A DNA stretch of 64,000 nt from Sepiola atlantica (Eukaryota; Mollusca; Cephalopoda; Sepiida; Sepiolidae), in contig OY744520.1 of assembly GCA_963556195.1 (NCBI GenBank), positions 156,048,107 to 156,112,106 of the forward strand, read 5' to 3'. Shown one piece after another: positions 1 to 14,822 of this stretch (positions are counted from its first letter, which is position 1; each line of letters starts with the position of its first letter). A program made the translations under genes and the position numbers. The notes below the pieces were generated by a model. That model ran no database searches, was not told the origin of the DNA, and saw only the letters and a list, made by a program, of their open reading frames with translations.

Positions 1-452
1 TTATTTCATGTGCGTAAGACTTCTGCTTCGTGTATAGACCTATCAGAGAGAAATGAATTAATGTTTGCAAATACATCAAAGTACACCTGCCAGATAGATA
101 CATAGATGTCGCTTAAATAATGGTACGTCATCGTTTTAAATAATGTGAATGGGTCGCCCTAGTCACAAAGGGAAGAGGTATTTACAAAAACTCTGGGTTT
201 ACCTGATATCGAGAAGATAAATTCTGGTCGATTAATGACTGTTGAAATAGCGGTTTTGCGTCTATTCCGGTCTCTGTTTGTTTTTCTAATAACTTATTGG
301 AACTATGCCTTCGTTTAGCAACCCTTCTGAAGCAAGTATTGGCAGTTCTAAAGGCAGTATCTGTTTCGGGTATCTATGAATACATTGAAATAGAGGTTTC
401 TATGCGCCAAACTTAACAGGGTACTATGGCTGGCCGTTTAGAGGGTATAAAC
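1..452. other. Unassigned flank left of the LTR element
   Basis: No open reading frame, repeat or RNA gene is recognised here. The sequence is moderately AT-rich and ends at the first base of the 5' LTR. Confidence 0.5.
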
Positions 453-610
453 TGTAGTGTTACTGCACCGGCGATTCACCGGTGAGGGGACGAGTTACGA
501 CCCCTGGCGATGACTCAGTTAGAATGTATTTTGACCGCTAATAAACCTTGTTACTTATCCTATACTTCTTTCTGTCTTACTACTCATTTAACCCAGCTGA
601 TAACATTACA
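453..610 (+). repeat. 5' LTR (158 bp)
   Basis: It starts TGTAGTGTTACT and ends TAACATTACA, so the ends form the short TG...CA inverted repeat expected of an LTR. It matches 4773-4930 over its whole length. It contains the palindrome CACCGGTG and an AATAAA polyadenylation-like signal in CTAATAAACC. Confidence 0.93.
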
Positions 611-620
611 TGGTGTCAGA
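611..620 (+). promoter_or_regulatory. Primer binding site
   Basis: TGGTGTCAGA follows the 5' LTR with no gap. TGG pairs with the CCA end of a tRNA, and the next bases fit the acceptor end of a leucine tRNA. The tRNA assignment is an inference; the position and the TGG start are seen directly. Confidence 0.7.
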
Positions 621-832
621 TTAAAGATACAATTTGCCGAGACCAAAAACAAAGTAAGAGATCGGATATCGTAGTAAGAAAAACAAAGGATTTCTAAGAG
701 AAAGTAAATTCTACTATCAATAAACAAACGACTTACGGAAAACGGTCCCACAAACAAAAGAAAGTAAGAAAAAAGAGTACAGTAAGCACAGAAATTTGTT
801 TATCTCATATATATATCGCATACTTTTGAAAA

Positions 833-1651
833 ATGCCTCACACGGACATAAAGCAATATTCTGCTAATATACCCCCCCCCCCGAACGAATGACTCTTGTT
901 GGAAATGTTGCTAATAACTGGCGAAATTTTAAACGAGATTTTCTCAATTATTCGATCGCTAGTAGATTGTCTAAAGAAGCAGATACTTCATATCAGACAT
1001 CGGTATTTTTAGCAACTATCGGGGAGGATAGTTACGATATATATGAAGGGTTGAAGTTTAACTCTGAGGAAGAAAAGACGGACCTAGAGAAGGTGAAGAA
1101 TAAGTTTGACGATTTTTTCGTGGGCAAAACACACGAAGCTTACGAATCCTATACATTCCATCTTCGCAAGCAAGAAGTGTCGGAAGGTATCGAGACCTAT
1201 ATAGCTGCTCTTCGGCAATTTCGGACAGCTACAGGATAAGCTTAGTCGAGACCAAGTCGTTGTCGGATTTCGAAGCGATACTGTCAAAGAAAAGGTACTG
1301 TCTGATAAACAGCTTACTCTAGACAAGTGCCTACTAATAGGTAGAGCCTACGAAACTTCGAAACAACAGACGCAGACCATTTCCTCCGGTGCCGTTGCAG
1401 CGGATCCTCAAATCAACCGGGTTACGAAGCGAACCAACAAGGCAACCTTCACCAAACAACCACATCCGAAATCGAAAATGCCTAGCAAATGCACACGCTG
1501 CGAGAAATTTCCATTCCACAATAGAAATGACTGCCCAGCAAAAAATGCACGCTGCAGAATTTGTTCGCAGAAAGGGCATTATGCAAAATCTTGCAGAACC
1601 GATATAGCGAAGGTTAGAGAAATAAGAGAGGAAGAAGAAAATCATTTTTAG
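833..1651 (+). pseudogene. gag: gag of the Gypsy element, broken
   Basis: Structural protein that would form the retrotransposon particle and bind its RNA. The likely original start is the ATG at 833. Its frame is lost at an 11-C homopolymer (872-882), after which the frame resumes at the ATG at 889 and runs to a stop at 1237-1239. The Gag core continues in a third frame from about 1215, after another indel. Near the C-terminus are two zinc knuckles (about 1490-1600): one spaced C-X2-C-X5-H-X4-C, the other the standard C-X2-C-X4-H-X4-C. The reading ends at TAG 1649-1651, after a lysine, arginine and glutamate-rich tail. Two indels make this copy non-functional. Confidence 0.85.
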
Positions 1652-2020
1652 GTTCTGTCACTCTCGAAAATATAGGTACAATTACCACTGAGGATAATAC
1701 AAATTGGCAGGCTAAAATCAAGGTCATCACTAACACCTGCACCAAAATTATAAATTTTAGCTTGGATACAGGTGCAGATGTGACCGTAATCCCGGACCGG
1801 TTCTTCAGGAAAAATTCCCCACTCATCCAACCCACAAACAAAAGACTGTACGGACCGGATCATCATGAGATAAAGTAAGCTCGCAACAAGACCTTTATAT
1901 TATAGAGAGTCTGCAAGAACTTCTACTGGGAGGACCAGCAATCAAAGCCCTCAACCTGCTGAAAGCAGTTAATAGAGTGACAAGCGAAGGGCACCAGTAT
2001 AAAAACGAGTATATAAGAAC
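1645..2020 (+). pseudogene. Aspartic protease segment of Gypsy pol, partly deleted
   Basis: The frame that starts just at the gag stop (GGT at 1651) encodes a retropepsin-like segment. The catalytic core Leu-Asp-Thr-Gly-Ala-Asp is at 1762-1779, followed by a Val-Ile-Pro strand. The frame stops at TAA 1876-1878. A later segment (about 1889-1960) reads as the protease-RT linker with a Leu-Gly-Gly-Pro-Ala motif, in another frame. The spacing is shorter than usual, so the second half of the protease seems to have lost some tens of codons. The enzyme would process the Gag-Pol polyprotein in the particle; this copy cannot do so. Confidence 0.8.
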
Positions 2021-2029
2021 GAGTTCCCA

Positions 2030-3507
2030 TAACTGTTCACAGGCCTAGGGAAACTGGAACATGTGTACCAGATACGTTTGGAGGCAGGAGCTAAGCCCAT
2101 TCCTAGAAGATGGCCGTTGCCTATGAAACAGAAGGTTCAGGATAAACTGAAACGTCCGGAGAATGAGGACATAATCCGTCCTGTCAAATCATCAACTGAT
2201 TGGTGTGCCCCAATAGTCGCCATCCAAAAAGCTAACGGTAAAGTTAGGTTATGCGTCGACTTTACCAAGCTAAACGAGAGTGTGAAACGGGAAATATTTC
2301 CTTTACCCACCACAGACCAATTACTGGCCGAGGTCGATGGAGCCACATGTTTAGCAAGCTCGACTGCAACAACGGTTTCTACCAAATCATCCTACACGAA
2401 AAATCGCAGGTCCTTACCACATGTATTACACCTTATGGTAGGTACTGTTTCAAACGACTTCCATTCGGGATAAGTTCTGGGCCAGAAATCTTTCATAGGG
2501 AGATGACATACATTTTGTCCGGAATACCAGGAGTCATCTGTGATATAGATGACGTCCTAATAAGTGGAAGAAACCAGCAGGAGAACGACCAGCGACTAAA
2601 AGCAGTACTGCAGAAAATGAAGGCTGCAGGAGCTACAATCAACGATAAATGTGTATTTTCTGTCAGAAACATAAAGTTTCTGGGTCACATTATATCAAAA
2701 GAGGGAATACAAATATATCCCGAAAACGTAGCAGCAATTATGGACTTGCCTAGACCTGAGAATGTGTCCGAATTACCACACTTACTGGGCATGGCAAACC
2801 AGGTCGGAAAATTTGCTAGGAATCTAGCCGAAACCACCAAACCACTCCGAGAGCTTCTTAGGAAAGAGTCAGAATGGATCTGGGATGAGCTTCAGAAAGT
2901 AGCATTCCAGACCCTGAGGAAGCAACTGAGTTCTGCACCAGTACTGACTCAATACAATTCCAACAAGCCGACAAGGGTATCAGCAGATTCATCTAGCTAT
3001 GGCCTAGGGGGTGTACTACTGCAGAAGCAAGAACATGACTGGAGACCGGTGTTTTATGCTTCACGATCTCTGACAGAAACAGAGCATGGATATGCACAGG
3101 TTGAGAAGGAGGCACTAGCAGTCACTTGGTGTTGTGAAAAATTTGCGGACTACTATGTCGGAATGCCAAAATTCACAGTCGAAACAGACCACAAACCACT
3201 GTTGGCACTGTTGAAGTCGAAGCGACTCGACGAATTGACTCCAAGAATTCAACGTTTCCGCATGAGGTTAATGAGATTCTCCTATGAGATCATATACACA
3301 GCGGGAAAAGACCTCACAACAGCAGACGCTTTGTCCCGAGCACCTGGGAGTAGTCCCGTTATACAGGATATCCAGCAGGAGACAGAGACCGACTCATTTA
3401 TCCGCTCAGTCATAGGAAATATCTCGGCGAGCGATAAACGATTGGAGGATATCCGACTAAAACAAAATGCTGACCAGGTCTGCAGTCAGGTAATCAAATA
3501 TTATTAG
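2030..3507 (+). pseudogene. pol: Reverse transcriptase-RNase H of Gypsy pol, one frameshift and a stop
   Basis: This enzyme would copy element RNA to DNA. Translation from about 2030 gives the N-terminal fingers, with a Trp-Cys-Ala-Pro motif and Leu-Cys-Val-Asp-Phe for the first catalytic aspartate. A one-base deletion near 2345 moves the frame, and the rest runs from 2346 to 3504 uninterrupted. The catalytic pair Asp-Asp lies at 2548-2553, in a CDIDD context instead of the common Y-X-D-D. RNase H follows, with its aspartate in Ala-Asp-Ser-Ser (about 2980), the glutamate in Val-Glu-Lys-Glu-Ala, Thr-Asp-His-Lys-Pro, and the closing Ala-Asp-Ala-Leu-Ser-Arg. TAG at 3505-3507 is in frame with the integrase that follows. 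Confidence 0.92.
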
Positions 3508-4748
3508 ATGGACCACTTGCCCGAAAGAGCAAAGCGGGACCCTGAACTAAAACAGTACTGGTTTTTCAACCAGGACCTAACAGTTTACCATGGACTTCTA
3601 ATGTACCAGAGCCGACTTGTCATTCCTAATGTACTTCAAAAAGACATACTAGATCGTCTACATGAGGGACACCAAGGTATTGTCAAATGCCGAGCACTAG
3701 CTCGCGAAAGTGTGCGGTGGCCTGGCCTCTCTAAACAAACTGCAGACAAAGTTAGGAAATGTGGTATCTGTGAAAAAGAACGAAAATATCCAACAGAACC
3801 ACTACAACCCACCAAATTATTTGCATATCCATGGCAGAAAATAGGAATGGATCTGTTCAAATTCATGGGACACCGATATCTTCTGATTGTCGATTTTTTT
3901 CCAGGTGGATTGAAATAGCCCATTTACAGACAACCACCTCAGCCAGCGTAATAGAGCATTGCAAATATATAATCGCTAGGCATGGGATCCCAGAAACAAT
4001 CATATCTGACAACGCTCCCCAATTCAGTTCTAGTGAATTCAGGAACTTTTCAAATGTTTTTGACTTCTTGCACCTCACAAGTAGCCCGCATTATCCGCAA
4101 GGAAACGGAGAAGCTGAACGTGCAGTCCAGACAATAACAAACTTATTGAAGAAAACAAGTAACCCATACATAGCACTGCTTAATTATCGCAGCACTCCTC
4201 TGCAACACGACAAGAGTCCTGCAGAGCTGTTAATGAATAGAAAACTAAGAACACGGATCTCTACCATTCCTCAAAGAAATTCATTTAATCAGCAAAAAAT
4301 TGAGGAACATCGAAGGGCAGCCACCCGGCTCAAAGCCAGACAAAAGCAAAACTATGACAAACGTCATCGGGCTAAAGATCGTCCTGCCTTTGAAAAAGGA
4401 CAACCAGTCTGGGTCAAGATAACTAAGACCAGTACAGCTGTAGTAAGTAAAACTCTGTCACCAAGTTCAGTCCTAGTTAAGACAGATTCAGGACTACACC
4501 GACGCAACAAAAGTAATCTGCGCCTAAGGAACGGAGAAACCAGCTTCTCTCAGGTGGCTTCCCCACAGGAAGCAAACACCTTACCACGTTCCCCTCGATA
4601 TGGATATATGTATAGCTGTGATGATGACTCAACAGATCTTCCCAGTAACCAAAGAAACATCCCACTAGAGAGTTCCAGAGGTCCTGACCATGGGAAATAT
4701 ACAAGAAGCGGTCGACAAGTTCGACCACCTAAAAGACTGTCCTTGTAA
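3508..4748 (+). pseudogene. Integrase of Gypsy pol, one frameshift
   Basis: Inserts element DNA into the host genome. Directly after the in-frame TAG, the reading shows the HHCC zinc-binding domain (His-Glu-Gly-His, then Cys-Gly-Ile-Cys) and the first core aspartate in Gly-Met-Asp-Leu (about 3847). A run of eight T at 3893-3900 carries a frameshift. From there the frame used by 3831-4748 gives the second aspartate in Ser-Asp-Asn-Ala-Pro-Gln-Phe and the catalytic glutamate in Gly-Asn-Gly-Glu-Ala-Glu-Arg, then a basic C-terminal domain. The TAA stop is at 4746-4748, 24 bp before the 3' LTR. No chromodomain was seen. Confidence 0.92.
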
Positions 4749-4760
4749 AGAACTTTACAA

Positions 4761-4772
4761 CCGAAAGGGGTA
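4761..4772 (+). promoter_or_regulatory. Polypurine tract
   Basis: CCGAAAGGGGTA sits directly upstream of the 3' LTR. The GAAAGGGG core is the expected primer for plus-strand synthesis. Confidence 0.65.
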
Positions 4773-4930
4773 TGTAATGTTACTGCACCGGCGATTCACC
4801 GGTGAGGGGACAAGTTACTGCCCCTGGCGATGACTCAGTTAGAATGTATTTTGACCGCCAATAAACCTTGTTACTTATCCTATACTTCTCTCTGTCTTAC
4901 TACTCATTTAACCCAGCCAATATCATTACC
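4773..4930 (+). repeat. 3' LTR (158 bp)
   Basis: Partner of 453-610, same length, about 10 mismatches. It starts TGTAATGTTACT and ends TATCATTACC, where the final C replaces the expected terminal A. Confidence 0.93.
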
Positions 4931-5528
4931 AGCGATTAATAAGTCAGATAGTTCGGATGCAACACAAGTAACATTTTTTCTAAAAATGGTCTGCAGTTTA
5001 TTTTCACTGATGAAAAGTTGCAGCTGTCTTAATCAGACCTTGAATATCGGTACACTCTTTAGGAGGAAGAGGAATCTAAGGACTATTTTAATTGAGACAA
5101 CTGTGTTCCAATAAGAAAGAAAAGTAGATGTACACTGTACAGGCTAAGATGTGGTGAATATATCAAGAATGCTGGCAAGATGTCCATAGGCCCGGTGAAC
5201 GTGAATGGGTTTGCCACCAATAAGAGTCAGCACATATACAAGAATGAAATATCATGACAACACCTACAATAATAAGTTTTGTTAGAGTCCCCATAATATA
5301 TTGTGAACTGACAGGAATGTTACAAGAAGGTTAAAAAGACAGGACCTTGTCAATTCTGTTAGTGATGTGTTCAATGGTAATAACGCCATCGTTACTACAA
5401 AAAAGAAAAGATGAACCAGGGAGTGTGAGAAGGTGCAACAGAAAAACACATATAGCAGAAATCAGGTGTTCATTTGAAATGTCTTTCTAATATTCAAAAC
5501 TGTTCCTGGTGTAGACACTGATTCCATG
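4931..5528. other. Noncoding spacer
   Basis: No gene or repeat recognised. The apparent ORF at 4830-5114 starts inside the 3' LTR and has no family resemblance. Confidence 0.5.
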
Positions 5529-5750
5529 TCAATGACGACCTTTGGGCTCGGATTTACAGGTCATGTTAGCATAACCTATCATATTTTTTAAGTCGTCGAT
5601 TGAGATTGGGGAAACAATAAGAGTTTCACACAAAAACAACAAATCGGGTTCGCCAACCTGTATATAGGTGTCAAACTCGGGAAGTTCGAAACACAAAATC
5701 CTAATGTTAGAAAGGTATATCTGATAATAAGAACACCAGTTAGAATTCAT
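5529..5750 (-). pseudogene. LINE endonuclease N-terminal fragment
   Basis: The minus strand encodes about 73 residues resembling the start of an apurinic endonuclease domain in jockey/CR1/L2-type LINEs: a Ser-Asn-Ile-Arg strand, an acidic spacer, and Pro-Asp-Leu-Leu-Phe-Leu-Cys-Glu-Thr. The glutamate there is the family's catalytic residue. Downstream motifs are absent, so this is a short relic. It may be related to the LINE C-terminal piece on the plus strand at 8632-8805, but the two are not contiguous. Confidence 0.6.
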
Positions 5751-8631
5751 CTATTAGGTGTACGCTTAGCTTTTGTTTTAGGTGTTTTAATACAAGGATT
5801 CGTAAATATGTGAAAACTATTATTAGCAGATAGGCAGAGAGAATACGTAAGCATATTATCTTTGTAAACAATTTAAGAGAGAAAATGTGGCAGTTCCCAC
5901 TATTATAGTATTGCAAGGCCCCACTGCATATCTCAGTTTCCATTCAGACAGCATATCAGTCCGGGTATTTTACACCGACAGATAGGACTACCTCCTTAGT
6001 TGTTATTCAAGCGTTCGGCTCCTTGGACTAACAGGCAGATAGCCTCAGCCCAAGTCAGACGATTATCCTTAGCACCTTTATTAATGATATGGCAAAAGAA
6101 AGGGAAAGTAATTAAATCATCCTAATATACCGGTAATACTTAACAAGAACATTTCTTCCTCATTTGTCAGAAATATCACTTATAGAAGATGAAACTAAAA
6201 GTAAAAATAAAAGAAGCGAAAGTTACATGTCTGACGAAAGTGCAACCAGAGTGCAGATAAACAATAAATTATAAAACAAATTTGTAAATCATAAATGTAA
6301 AATCACACATTTTCTTTAATAAAATGTCAATCTTTAAGCTTTAATAAGTTACATGGGTAATAAATTTACGACTTTTCTTCAAAATTAATAAAAGGCAACT
6401 GCAAAAGTTCATAGTTTAGTTTATAACAATGCATATTTTAAATATCTTATTATACAGTAAACTGACTTTCCCTTACATTCCATTTTGAATTTTCTTTACG
6501 ATAAATTTAGTTTTCTAACATTTTGATCAGGGTAAGGCAGAGCGAATGCTTATATTACTTGTTACCCGACACTAGTGTTGTTTGACGTTATGCTGCATAA
6601 TTGCCTGACACATGTGTACGCTTAATAAAAGCGAAATAAAAGATAGACATATCAGATTATTTATATTTGAGAGATATCTAACTAATGCTATTTTATCTCA
6701 TTCGTTTTAACGTAATCGATATGGATTAAACTGGCTAGTATTGGGCTTTCATTGTTTATCCGTTTTTCAAGAACAACGAAGCAGTAACTAACGTGCGTTC
6801 CCTGTGCTATTTGGGCTTGGTTACTATGATTCTATACAGACTAAAATCAGAATTGTATTGTCGGTTATCATCTTTATAGTTACTGGATCAGCATTGTAAC
6901 TAAAATCAACCAGTATGTCGGCCAGTGAAAATCCGGGAAATATGTTAGAGGAAAGATATTTGATTAAACTGTCTCCACAACGGAAACAAACCTGTGCGCT
7001 TAGACTCTCCGATAGAGGTTTGGGAAGAAGTGTTCACATTGATATGCACAGGCACCTATCAAAAATGTTTTTAGTACAGGATCACAACGAAAAAGACCAT
7101 GCGTATGGCAGTAAATTGCGTTAGAAATTTTACAACACGCCCCGCCCCGCTTTTCTCTGACGTTGTAGTGCGTTTCAAACTGTGTGGAAACGTGAGTAAG
7201 CGAAACTTCAGAAATTCCTCCGAAAAGTATAGTTGTGGTAGCAAAAGCGCCATTTACATAGTCATATTAATTAAACAATTAAAATTCAATAATTGTCTGA
7301 TAATTATTGTCATTTCACATAAAATGACCTCGCGAGTTATGGGTAACTTTCTCGAACTCATTCGACCATTTGTGGATTTAGTGTATGTAATATTTAAAAC
7401 ACAATAAACAATATAGTGTATTTATATTGGTTTATGTTATATTTAAAACAAAAGGAAACAAAATGATGTTATATTAATTTTTAGAAAATAAAAATAGATT
7501 GTTCACTCTTTATTTCATCAAACTTTTAGTAAATCTACAAATGTGCCGGATCACTTTGCCAAACCATCTATATGTTACGTGAACACATTTGACATTTTAT
7601 ATAAGAAACCACTAATTTGTATAATTTGTACATTTTAATCCAAATTTACTTATTAAATTATTTAATCCACGGAAGTAGCTTTCTCTCGTTCTGTTCACCA
7701 TGTAGAAGTATTAAGTAATTTGTAATTGTATGTTTGTACCTTGGTGGATTAAATAAAAGGCCCCGTTCGCAATTCTGTACAGTACCCGAGTTCGACATAA
7801 AGATACCTGAGTTCGACAATGCGCACTGAAAAAGGTCATAGGTTACATCCGCCGAAACTTTGTGAGGATAACATCCAAGATGAGAACTAGTCTTAATGTG
7901 TACTATCATTTACGAGAGATGTTACTTTTGTCTCTTAAATATTCAAGATTAAGCAGTACTCCTAACATTCTGCAAGTAAAATCTATGTATTCAATTAACC
8001 TTGCAAATTCTAAGGATTTTAAAATTCATTATATGAAAAATCGCATATTGTAAGTTTCTTTCAGATAATATTCACATTAGTGATTGCTTTTTTCTCTTTA
8101 TTTTCAATTTCTATGTCATAATGTTTTACAGGTTTATGATCAAAATTGTTCGATAATGGATCTATGATTATTGTTTCAATTCTACTATTCATAAGACATA
8201 TTTCCATCTCTGATAAACCGATATCTAACTGACAATCAAAACAGTACAACCTACAAAAGGTTATTGCGTATGGGATACCGGAAAAAAATCCACTATGGAG
8301 AGATTACGCAGATAGAAAGAACATATGAAATGAACAAAGGTACTATTTGGCTTACCATGAATCTGACAAATAGTCAGATAGCATCGACCGTTGACACACC
8401 CTAATAAATTAACAGCTTAAAGACATGCACGCAGCAGTTAGACTTAAATAATGACACTCGGTATGTATACATGCTGAATATTAGGTATAATATGAAGCTG
8501 TATTTCACATGGAAGTCCTATCGCCGAAATATGCATCTATGTGCTTGGTTTACAAGTACTTGAACGGAATCTTCTCCGAATTTTCTGCACGTGTATCATC
8601 TAAATATCACTGACCAACCCGACTTGTGACC
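5751..8631. other. AT-rich noncoding stretch
   Basis: No recognised gene. Small ORFs at 6915-7124 (69 codons) and 7099-7407 (102 codons) overlap each other, have no recognisable motif and are probably chance readings. A pair of CCTGAGTTCGAC-like direct repeats lies around 7785-7820. Confidence 0.45.
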
Positions 8632-8805
8632 AACTCCCACAACTTTATTGTAGAGATACCCAGATTACAGACAACTTTGTATTCTAATAGTTCCTTTCCT
8701 AGGACCGCTTGCTTTTGGAATTGCCTCCCTGTTTCCCCAAACCGTATTAATAAGCTTAAATTTAAATGTAATATGAACAAATATTTTGCTGCGCAATTCC
8801 TCTAA
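8632..8805 (+). pseudogene. LINE reverse transcriptase C-terminal tail
   Basis: A 58-codon reading ends in TAA at 8803-8805. It carries the signature of the very end of jockey-superfamily LINE ORF2: a Pro-Arg-Thr-Ala core, then Phe-Trp-Asn-Cys-Leu-Pro, then a Phe-Lys motif before the stop. The usual motif is R-T-A-x-x-W-N-x-L-P. Only the tail is present, which is normal for 5'-truncated LINE copies. The family is inferred from this pattern alone. Confidence 0.65.
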
Positions 8806-9356
8806 TCTGAATATATTTTTGGGTGTGGATTAGAGTTCTTTTAAAGTCTACATATCTGTATCAATACGGGGCAGTTTTCCTTAAACCACTAAAAGTGTTA
8901 TACAACACATCTGATAAGGTACACGTTATAGTTGCATGATTTTAATAAACCGATGCAATTCCCAAGACAAAGACACATACAGCGTGTATCTCTAGTATAC
9001 GCAACACTCTTGTGTAGGTCTATGGGCTTCTGATGGACCCGAGGCTTCTCAATAAAAGCAAAACAAACGTTGCATGAATAACGTGTCATAGTTGAGTAAT
9101 AGTTTAAAAACTGTTACTACTTTTATTACTAAGATTAAAACAACAATACATGATTATAGGGTTCAACACTATTGGAGAAAATTGCGTTAAATTTAATATT
9201 AAATCTTTCAAACGTCGATTGTGTCATAGAGGATTTCAAAAATACAACTACTACGACTACTATCTATTATAGCACAACTAATGATAAACGATTACAATTT
9301 TAGAATAAACAACTCTTTTTATGCTGGTTGAGTCATAGGGAATCATAACTAATATA
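8806..9356. other. Noncoding spacer
   Basis: Nothing recognised apart from short A/T-rich tracts. Confidence 0.45.
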
Positions 9357-9384
9357 TTACTACTACTACTACTACTACTACTAC

Positions 9385-9425
<41 letters not shown>
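9357..9425. repeat. (TAC)n(TAA)n microsatellite
   Basis: About nine TAC units followed by TAA units with one TAC interruption. It abuts the 5'-truncated edge of the LINE fragment that follows. Confidence 0.9.
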
Positions 9426-9777
9426 TGACATCTCCCACACAGTAAGAAATGTTATGATACCAGCTTCGGCCTGTGCCAGAAAATAATCCGGTAATGGTAA
9501 AAGAGGTTGGTAAGACCGAGGAGGTAGAGCACAAACCAGACGTCCACTGGAAAAGTGCGAAGTCTACTGAGACTTAGACGGGGCTTATTGTTACACAAAT
9601 TAAAAAAGGACCAACTTGCCCGCGAGAAATCAATGTAAAACTGATGTTACTATAACAGAAAATGTTTTTCAACAGTTATTGAAAATGGGAGATTTTCACT
9701 CAGACTCCAGGGAACACTACTGGTTATTTACAATGACAAATCACTGTTAATGCTCTGTCTTTAAACATCTATTGAGC
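9426..9777 (+). mobile_element. Dong/R4-like LINE, 3' UTR fragment (copy 1)
   Basis: The sequence matches the 3' UTR of the other copies of this family in the window: the block around 9505-9545 matches 44045-44085, and the block 9690-9778 matches 44215-44305. It ends with the family's terminal segment (AACATCTATTGAGC, corresponding to AACTCCTAGTGAGT elsewhere) and runs straight into an (AAT)n array. No coding part remains. Confidence 0.75.
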
Positions 9778-12800
<3,023 letters not shown>

Positions 12801-14822
12801 ATAAAAATGGTGTCAAGTCAATGTCAATAGACTGCTGAACGTTATACTGTTTTCGCAAGCATAAATGCTGTGCATTTGTGAGAATGGCAATAATATTTGA
12901 AGATGTTCGACAATCATTCAAATAGAACATAAGGACTTATTTACAAACCTATTAGCACACAAATTAATAGATACAAAAACATTTAGTTTAGTACATTTAA
13001 ATTCCAATTAAATTATTCATCATTTAATATATAGATATTGGACTTAATATTTCTAGTCTAAGTGAATATAGTCAGGAATATTTGTAGAAAAAGAAAGCTT
13101 TTTTCAGAGATTTTCTTTGATACTGCTTTAATATTTTAAATATATTTATGTTCGATATTCCTCATATTAGGGCATTTATATTCTACAAATATTAATAGAA
13201 ATATAACATCATTGTTATTTTTTACCTCTGCCGAAGAGGTTGTTTACAGGCAAGGTTGTTTTTCTATTTGTGTTCAAATTAGCGTCCATATCGCTTGACC
13301 AATCTAGACTTGGTCAAAATATCGGTCATGGTTTTCACATATTTGTGAATTGTACCTTATCTTTATGACATGGACAGATGTTTGCATCTTTACTTTACTG
13401 TTTTACATTGTTCAGAGAATGTAATTAAATCCATTTAACTATCTACAACAGAAAGAAGATTAATCCAGTGGATTATTAAATATCCATGTTCTACCATAAC
13501 ACTGAAGATGGTGGTATATCCGGATTTTTCTGAAGGCTTCTGTTATAGACAACTTCTTTCCTCTATGGTATGTAGCCATATTTATTTCTAGTGGCTCCAA
13601 TTTTATTTTCCTCTTCAAGGATGTACCTGATATGTTTTATTGATGTAAGACAACTATTATTTTGTATAATTATACGACTTCTGTTGTACGTTGTTCCATA
13701 TTCAGAATAGGTTACTCGACAAAATCATTATTGTCACATATCAAAGTTTTTTTAATACCTGTTGGATAGGGGATAGGGGATAATTTTCTCCAGTATCTAT
13801 CTAAGGTTCAACTAGTAATGTATGTTGATTACACACCGAGTGATAAGCAATGCCTCAAACCAATTAATTAAGTAGATCCGGATCTATGGTGTACATCCAT
13901 ATCAAGTGATATTTTTTTTTGGTTAAGTTTACGATAAGAATATAATGTACTGTGGATTGGACAAAAGCTTTCTCTGGACAGATGCAGATATTCTCGACTA
14001 TTTTTTCTGCACCTTACTCTTCGTATGCATCAAAATATCGATGCAATAAAGTTGTATAATATTTGGAATCCTTCTTTTTCAGCGTCTTGCAAGTTTAATG
14101 TGTCTGCTTGTAGTGGCCATAACACATAATGTTTTTACTTGTCTAATAGTGCTACTCAGATCAAAAGCAGTTACGTACAAGTTAGATAGAAGATTTGGAT
14201 CTTAGTCTGCATGACTTGTTTGCTGTTGTGATGGAAAGTGTCATGTTATGATGAGTCCGTTTAATTTGGAGTGGTTGTCTGTGTTTCCTTACAAAGTACT
14301 GTTGTCACCTCTACAATAAAATACATTTTAATGTCATTTACATACACAATATCATTGTGTGACCTAATTTTAGAATAAATGAAGCACAGCTGACGAAATT
14401 CTTACTCAATTGTTTCTTAAAGATCTTGTTTTATATGAGTGAGCATCAACATTATGCATTCTTGTATCTTCTTGATAACGTCTTTCAACTTTTTAGTCTC
14501 AATATTTCTCTGTTTTAAATAATTCATGTGTGAACTACTTTGGCAAACACCTCAAATGCTTTAGTGTAGCTTCCTTTTATTATATCGCTGGTTCTGAAGT
14601 CACAGTACACAGTAACATGAGTTATGGTACTTCTCATTGATTGCCATGATATCTGTATGTTTTTATTTGCATGATGAGTGTGTAATTTTCTTCGTCTCAT
14701 CAAAAATTCCAGCCTCTATTATTGAACATTTCCCAGCTGTTCTATTACTTTAGCCAAATACTCTGCACACTATAGATGTTAACCTAATTCTTGGCCGTTT
14801 AACTAAAATAAAATGTAGTATC
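12801..14822. other. AT-rich stretch with possible degraded reading frame
   Basis: No gene assigned. Minus-strand translation of about 14160-14760 stays open over several long stretches with few stops (for example around 14470-14650), which may be a very old element. A motif CCTCTGCCGAAGAGGTTG at about 13226 resembles a dispersed repeat edge. Nothing else is recognised. Confidence 0.35.

Larger units (their letters stand above)
453..4930 (+). mobile_element. Ty3/Gypsy LTR retrotransposon, degenerate, both LTRs present
   Basis: Two direct repeats of 158 bp bound an interior that encodes, in order, a Gag with two zinc knuckles, an aspartic protease (DTGA), reverse transcriptase, RNase H and an integrase. 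The order PR-RT-RH-IN is diagnostic of Ty3/Gypsy. The short LTRs and zinc-knuckle Gag resemble the Mag-like lineage, but that subgroup is only an inference. The LTRs differ at about 10 of 158 positions by hand count (about 94% identical), so the copy is not recent. No convincing target-site duplication was seen (AAAC on the left, AGCG on the right). The coding region is broken by about five frameshifts or deletions and one in-frame stop. Confidence 0.93.

Noticed and set aside
4830..5114. A 94-codon ORF overlapping the 3' LTR
   Set aside because: Its first third is LTR sequence and would occur in the 5' LTR as well; the remainder has no motif.
6915..7124. 69-codon ORF as a small host gene
   Set aside because: No homologous motif, an overlapping competing ORF, and no supporting signals.
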